Positions 59,154 to 64,000 of a stretch of DNA of 64,000 bases are shown piece after piece. Position numbers and translations under genes: made by a program. The notes below the pieces were generated by a model. That model saw nothing but the letters and a program-made list of their open reading frames with translations, had not been told where the DNA came from and searched no databases. The stretch covers positions 434,001 to 498,000 of the forward strand of contig JADKAJ010000002.1 in NCBI GenBank assembly GCA_016719165.1, read 5' to 3'. The DNA comes from Chitinophagaceae bacterium. Its GTDB lineage: Bacteria; Bacteroidota; Bacteroidia; Chitinophagales; Chitinophagaceae. The first letter of the stretch is position 1; every line of letters starts with the position of its first letter.

Positions 59154-61385
59154 CTACAGGTTTTTTTTCCAGAACTGTTCCATTGTTCTTCTTACATGCA
59201 GTGTGGTGTTTACGCCCTGGTTAATGCCATGGTCCCGCATGGGATAGGACATCATACTGAACAGCTTGTTGTGTTTTATTAATTCATTCACCAGCATTTC
59301 AAAATTCTGGTAATGCACATTATCATCTGCTGTGCCGTGCATGATCATCAGGTTGCCCTGTAGTTTTTTGGCATGTGTGATGGGTGAACCTTCCCTATAT
59401 CCCTCCACATTGTCTTTTGGCAGGCCCAAATATCTTTCCTGGTAAATATTATCATACAATGCCTGGTGAGCTACAAAAGCAATGGCAATAGCAGATTTAA
59501 ATACATCCCCATGCCGGAAGATGCAATGCAATGACATTTGCCCGCCACCACTCCAGCCCCAAATGCCTGTATGTGCTGCATCAATAAAAGGATACATGGC
59601 AACTATTTTTTTAGCCGCAGCAGCCTGGTCATCTGCAGCCAATAAACCAATTTGCCGGTAAATACATTTTCTGAATGCACGGCCTCTTGGTACCCGGGTG
59701 CCGCGGTTATCAATACTTATTATAACCGTACCTAATTCATTGGCGAGGTATTGATGCCAGAGATTATCGCCGGTGCCCCAGTTGTCCTGCACAGTGGAAC
59801 CCGCCGGCTCTCCATACACATGAAAGATGACCGGGTATTTTTTCTGCGGATCAAAATCCTTTGGTTTTATCATCCATGCATCCAGCACTACTTCACCAAT
59901 ATCTACTTTAAAAAATTCTTTGTTCCGCAAACCCAATTCATTGATTTTATTTTTTAATGCGGCATTGTCTTCCATCAATTTTATTTCGGCATGGGTGTTA
60001 AGATTGATAAGTGAAATTCGTTTGGGTGTGGTGGCGTTTTCAAAACTGTGTATCGCATATGTTGCATCGGCAGATATTTGATAGCTGTGCTGGCCCGCCA
60101 TATTTGCAGGCGATACTCTTTCTGCCCCGCCGTTTCCATCTAACCTACTGCGATAGAGATAACGCTGTGTAAAATTTTCCGGCGATGCGATATAATAAAC
60201 ATAACCACCGGCAGGATCAATACAGTTGATGTTCACCACATCAAAATTTCCTTTGGTGATCAGCTGCATTTGTTTTCCGTCACGGGAAACTTTATATAAG
60301 TGCATCCAGCCATCTTTTTCACTGGTCCAGGTAAATGACGTGGTGTTATCCAGCCAGGCAATATTATCATGTATATCCAGGAACGCTTCGTCTTTATCGG
60401 TCAAAATATTTTTCAGTGCCATGGTTTTTGTATTGCCAACCCACACTGTGTTCGTATTCTGCAAGCGGTTCAGCTGCTGTATCATCACTTCATCCGAGCC
60501 GGGGATGTAATCCATTCTTGCTAAATAATTGTTGCGGGGATCACCGGGTACTTTAAACCATTTTGTTGGTCCGCCCGTTGCCGGTATCACACCCACTTTT
60601 ACGGCTGAATTAGGAGTGCCCACTTTTGGATAAGGCAATGGAATAGGTACTGAATAATTAGAATCAACATTATTGATCATGAAAAAAGTACCGACACCTT
60701 TTGTGTCCGATTGCCAGTAAGCAATATTCTTTCCGTCGGGGCTCCAGCGAAAACCATCCCGGCAATCCAGTTCTTCTTCATACACCCAGTCAAATGTGCC
60801 GTTGATGATATTGTCTCCGCCATCTTTTGTCAGCTGTGTAATTTTTCCTGTTGCAATATCTTCTACATAGATATTCAGCTTGCTTACATAAGCCACCCTT
60901 CCGCCATCCGGTGAGAATTTGGCGAACATCAGTGTGGCATCTTCCAGGCCCTTACCCAGTTTTTTTAATTTTCCATTGGTAATATTTAATACCCAATAAT
61001 CACCTCTTGTGTTGTAGCGCCAAACTTTGCGGGTGTTTGTAAATATTAAAAGCTTGTTGTTATCATCTGACCAGGTGTAATCGTCAATGGATAAGGGTTT
61101 GCCTGCGCCGGCCGGCAGCAATTGATTCGCATTCACTAAAACAGATCTTGTTCCGCTTGCCACATCATAACGAACAATATCATTTCCTTTGGCGGTGGCA
61201 TTAAACTCCAGCGTGGAATAGCTTTTGTTATCCTTCATCCAACGCAGCTGCCCGATACCTTTGGAACGATACAGGCCATTGGTATAGATATCTTCTAATG
61301 TGAGTTTCTTATTTTGTGCAATAACATTACCGGAAGAAAAAACTGCGATGAAAAAAATTAGTCCCGATAAAAATTTATACGTCAT
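59154..61385 (-). CDS. Dipeptidyl peptidase IV, S9B family
   Basis: The 743-residue protein has a signal peptide (KFLSGLIFFIAVFSSGNVIA), a beta-propeller of about 450 residues including the DPP-IV double-glutamate motif in FDWVYEEELDCRDGF, and an alpha/beta-hydrolase domain. The nucleophile elbow is GWSGGGQMSLHCIF, where relatives usually have GWSYGGY. The Asp/His follow in MIMHGTADDNVHYQNF and DHGINQG. It removes N-terminal X-Pro dipeptides in the periplasm. The catalytic layout is otherwise complete. Confidence 0.9.
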   Translation of the reverse strand: MTYKFLSGLIFFIAVFSSGNVIAQNKKLTLEDIYTNGLYRSKGIGQLRWMKDNKSYSTLEFNATAKGNDIVRYDVASGTRSVLVNANQLLPAGAGKPLSIDDYTWSDDNNKLLIFTNTRKVWRYNTRGDYWVLNITNGKLKKLGKGLEDATLMFAKFSPDGGRVAYVSKLNIYVEDIATGKITQLTKDGGDNIINGTFDWVYEEELDCRDGFRWSPDGKNIAYWQSDTKGVGTFFMINNVDSNYSVPIPLPYPKVGTPNSAVKVGVIPATGGPTKWFKVPGDPRNNYLARMDYIPGSDEVMIQQLNRLQNTNTVWVGNTKTMALKNILTDKDEAFLDIHDNIAWLDNTTSFTWTSEKDGWMHLYKVSRDGKQMQLITKGNFDVVNINCIDPAGGYVYYIASPENFTQRYLYRSRLDGNGGAERVSPANMAGQHSYQISADATYAIHSFENATTPKRISLINLNTHAEIKLMEDNAALKNKINELGLRNKEFFKVDIGEVVLDAWMIKPKDFDPQKKYPVIFHVYGEPAGSTVQDNWGTGDNLWHQYLANELGTVIISIDNRGTRVPRGRAFRKCIYRQIGLLAADDQAAAAKKIVAMYPFIDAAHTGIWGWSGGGQMSLHCIFRHGDVFKSAIAIAFVAHQALYDNIYQERYLGLPKDNVEGYREGSPITHAKKLQGNLMIMHGTADDNVHYQNFEMLVNELIKHNKLFSMMSYPMRDHGINQGVNTTLHVRRTMEQFWKKNL

Positions 61386-61420
61386 GTTTAGGTTTTTAAT
61401 TTTTTAAAAAGTAATTACTA

Positions 61421-63877
61421 TCATTTAACCTGGTAGCTACTTCCTTTTATGGTTTGAAACTCAACCAATCCATTGGGTAATTTCTTGTACTTAATATTTT
61501 TCCCGTTGCTGCTGATCTTTAAACCTGGTTTGTATTCAATTCTGCATACTTCCCCGGCTTTTGATAAAATACTTACTTGTGTGACCAATTTATTTTTCCA
61601 GGCGAAATCCAGCTCAAATGCTCCTCTTGCACAAACACCTTTGAATTCACCATCACTCCATTCATCTGGTAATGCAGGTAATAATTTTATAAACCCGTCA
61701 TGCGACTGCAGCAGCATTTCGGTAACAGCAGCGGTAACACCAAAATTACCATCCACCTGTAAAGACCTGCCGCATAAAGCAAACAGGGAAGTACAACTTT
61801 GTTCTTTTAGGTAGCCTTTATAAATTTTATTCGCCCGGTTTCCATCAGCCAGTCTTGCCCACAACGCCATCTTCCATGCTCTTGAAAAACCGGTGGAGGC
61901 GTCACCTCTTTCTTCCAATACTTTTTTATACGACTCAATCAAAGCCGGTGTTCTTTTTTCGTATAAAATTTTCCCCGGGTATAAACCATACATATGTGAA
62001 AAATGCCGGTGATTTTTTTCCAGCGATTTCCAGTCATCCGCCCATTCCTGTAACGAACCATCTTTTCCTATTTGCGGCGGCACTAATTTTTCCCTTGCTG
62101 CTTTTACACTGTCAATAAAGACATCGTTTTTTTCTAACACTTTAGCCGCTTCTGTATAATAACCAAAGAGGTCATAGAGTATCTGCATATCAATAGAAGA
62201 ACCGGCGCAAATCGTTGTGCCTTCCCTGAAACCTGCAGTCACTTCATCAAAGTAGGGTTTATTGCCGCCGCCATCGGGAAAGTTTTCAGGTGATGTGGAC
62301 GGATTGGTGACCAGCCATTTTCCATTCGGATGCGGTACTAAAAAGTCCATAAAGAATTGTACAGCGCCTTCAAGTAGCGGGTAAGCATCTTTCAAAAATT
62401 CTTTATCCCTTGTGTATTGATAATGCTCCCACAAATGTGTGCAGAGCCAGGCACCGCCCACGGTGAAGGTTCCCCAGGTAGGACCATCCATGGGTGCCGC
62501 CACTCTCCAGATATCTGTATTCTGATGAAGTACCCAACCTCTTGCACCATAATGTTCTTTTGCCACCTGTGAACCCTGATCGGTTAATTCTTTAATCATT
62601 CTTACTAATGGTTCGGCACATTCAGAAAGATTGCCGCTTTCCACCGGCCAGTAATTCATTTCCGTATTGATGTTGGTGGTGTATTTAGAATCCCACGAAG
62701 GATTCATATTATCATTCCAGATACCCTGCAGGTTGGCGGGTTCTGTTCCCGGTCTTGAAGAACCAATCAGGAGATAACGGCCATACTGATAACTCAGTGC
62801 AGCCATGGAAGGATCGGGCTCGGTCTGAATTTTATTAACTCTTTCCGGCGTTGGTAAAAAAGAATTAGCAGTATTGGGCAGTTGCAGTTTTACCCTGTTA
62901 AAATATTGCTTATGATCCGCTACAGCTGATGCTGCAATTGCATTGAATGATTTGCCTTCAATACCCCTGAAATAATTATCCACCCGCCGGTGCTGGTCGG
63001 CGCTTACATCTTTATAGTTTACAAAATTGGTAGCGGCTGCAAAATACAAAGTCACTGCATTGGCGTTTTCAATTACCAGGTCAACTCCATCCGTTTTCAT
63101 TGTGCCCCCTTCCGGCACCGCTTTTATTCTAGCCTCATATCTCATTTTTCCTGCTACTCCCAAATAGTCTGTTGACTTTCCGGTAAGTACTAATCCATCA
63201 TTGCCATAAGGGTCCATCTGGAAATAATCTGTGCCGTAGTTGGAATGTGCCTGGTTTCTTTCACCACGAAGGTTGGCGGTAAAAGAAATACTGTTGGGCT
63301 TATCAGCAGTAATGCGTACTACAATTACCTGGTCGGGTGCGGAAGCAAATACTTGCCGTTGATAAGTAACACCATTAGCGGAATAAGTAACACCAGCAAC
63401 CCCATCTTCAAGATTCAGCCATCTTTTATAATTGGCGATGCTGTCCTGGTTTTTAAAAAACAAATGAAGATTGGCAAGGCTCTGGTATTTCATTTGTTCA
63501 ACCGGGTAGCCCATTAAATTTCTTCCGAATAAATTATGGGCAGCTAAATATTTTTCTTCAAATACTAATTTTTGAATTTTGGGCAATACTTTATAGCCGC
63601 CTTTCACCACCGTAGAATAAGGACCACCCGACCAATACGTTTCTTCATTTAATTGAATGCGTTCTTCGCCGTTTTTTCCAAAGACCATGGCGCCAAGGCG
63701 GCCATTACCCACAGGAAGGGCTTCGTCCCATTTTTTTGCCGGCCCGGTATACCATAAAAGGGTGGAAGGATTAAAAAATTTGCCATCAATTTCATCAGGT
63801 ATCATCCGCTGCTGCGACCAACCAGGGATGAATGATAATAAAGGGATGATCAGCAATGATAATCTGTGACATTTCAT
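61421..63877 (-). CDS. GH95 alpha-L-fucosidase
   Basis: The 818-residue protein has a signal peptide and the GH95 layout: an N-terminal beta-sandwich (LLWYTGPAKKWDEALPVGNG, QLNEETYWSGGP), then a helical barrel with GIWNDNMNPSWDSKYTTNIN and EMNYWPVESGNLSECAEPLV. The Asn-Ile-Asn and Glu region form the active site. The C-terminal domain closes the fold. It removes alpha-1,2-fucose from host or plant glycans. It follows the DPP IV gene by 35 bases on the same strand and may be coregulated. Confidence 0.93.
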   Translation of the reverse strand: MKCHRLSLLIIPLLSFIPGWSQQRMIPDEIDGKFFNPSTLLWYTGPAKKWDEALPVGNGRLGAMVFGKNGEERIQLNEETYWSGGPYSTVVKGGYKVLPKIQKLVFEEKYLAAHNLFGRNLMGYPVEQMKYQSLANLHLFFKNQDSIANYKRWLNLEDGVAGVTYSANGVTYQRQVFASAPDQVIVVRITADKPNSISFTANLRGERNQAHSNYGTDYFQMDPYGNDGLVLTGKSTDYLGVAGKMRYEARIKAVPEGGTMKTDGVDLVIENANAVTLYFAAATNFVNYKDVSADQHRRVDNYFRGIEGKSFNAIAASAVADHKQYFNRVKLQLPNTANSFLPTPERVNKIQTEPDPSMAALSYQYGRYLLIGSSRPGTEPANLQGIWNDNMNPSWDSKYTTNINTEMNYWPVESGNLSECAEPLVRMIKELTDQGSQVAKEHYGARGWVLHQNTDIWRVAAPMDGPTWGTFTVGGAWLCTHLWEHYQYTRDKEFLKDAYPLLEGAVQFFMDFLVPHPNGKWLVTNPSTSPENFPDGGGNKPYFDEVTAGFREGTTICAGSSIDMQILYDLFGYYTEAAKVLEKNDVFIDSVKAAREKLVPPQIGKDGSLQEWADDWKSLEKNHRHFSHMYGLYPGKILYEKRTPALIESYKKVLEERGDASTGFSRAWKMALWARLADGNRANKIYKGYLKEQSCTSLFALCGRSLQVDGNFGVTAAVTEMLLQSHDGFIKLLPALPDEWSDGEFKGVCARGAFELDFAWKNKLVTQVSILSKAGEVCRIEYKPGLKISSNGKNIKYKKLPNGLVEFQTIKGSSYQVK

Positions 63878-64000
63878 AAGCAGTCAGCAATTAATGTAAG
63901 CGGTTTTAAAAATAGTATCTGCAAAGGGCGGGTTCGTGATTAAATATAAAGCTTTTGTCACTATTGCTTCTTAGCGTAATGCAGGAAAATAATCAATCAA

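Overview
The window comes from a member of the Bacteroidota, most likely the Chitinophagia (Chitinophagaceae-like). The sequence shows a C-terminal type IX secretion (T9SS) sorting domain, a GLPGLI-family gene, two CarboxypepD_reg/outer-membrane beta-barrel proteins, a BBP2-type porin, several SulP/Kup-type transporters, -7 boxes of the Bacteroidota type (TAnnTTTG), and almost no Shine-Dalgarno sites. It is ordinary chromosome with accessory patches. I saw no rRNA, tRNA, CRISPR array or prophage.

Positions 1-5.7 kb hold a tightly packed minus-strand operon. It encodes a PqqD-like small protein, an ATP-grasp ligase, a fold-III PLP decarboxylase, a urea-transporter/M23 peptidase fusion and the start of a secreted protein. 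A GNAT acetyltransferase lies just upstream. The ligase plus decarboxylase plus small-protein set looks like a small-molecule or peptide-tailoring pathway of unknown product and is the best candidate for an undescribed system. Positions 5.7-7.5 kb are an ECF sigma/anti-sigma/Spy-like stress operon, followed by the 3' remnant of an alpha-amylase gene.

Positions 8.2-12.4 kb form an island of SulP anion transporter, two small helical proteins, a methyltransferase and a GcvH-like protein lacking the lipoyl lysine, divergent from a Crp/Fnr regulator. Positions 12.4-18.3 kb hold an esterase, a GerMN-like lipoprotein, a dihaem cytochrome c, NagA and an OmpR-type two-component system. This system is divergent from a GLPGLI gene across a TTAAC-repeat operator that recurs, with the same geometry, in front of an outer-membrane protein gene at 30.0 kb.

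Positions 19.3-27.2 kb form a potassium locus. Two Kup transporters flank a truncated KdpD-like kinase and a KdpE-like regulator, with a KdpE-box-like site in the divergent promoter region and an outer-membrane porin at the end. Positions 27.2-34.1 kb hold two paralogous outer-membrane beta-barrel proteins. Positions 34.2-36.6 kb are AT-rich and carry unrecognised secreted or membrane genes, two of them interrupted by single-base frameshifts (one in a G7 tract inside a signal peptide).

Positions 36.9-45.6 kb contain a CotH-like protein, an SGNH hydrolase, an OmpA protein and a very large T9SS cargo protein with four 573-bp repeats. Positions 46-51 kb contain a GH92 mannosidase and an ABC exporter that share a duplicated promoter/leader block. 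Positions 51-58 kb carry a Fic protein, an S41 peptidase with a glycogen-binding domain, an unknown secreted protein, an HNH nuclease with a zinc-ribbon partner, and L-serine dehydratase. Positions 58-59 kb are a REP-associated Y1 transposase with symmetric REP pairs. Positions 59.1-63.9 kb end the window with dipeptidyl peptidase IV and a GH95 alpha-fucosidase.
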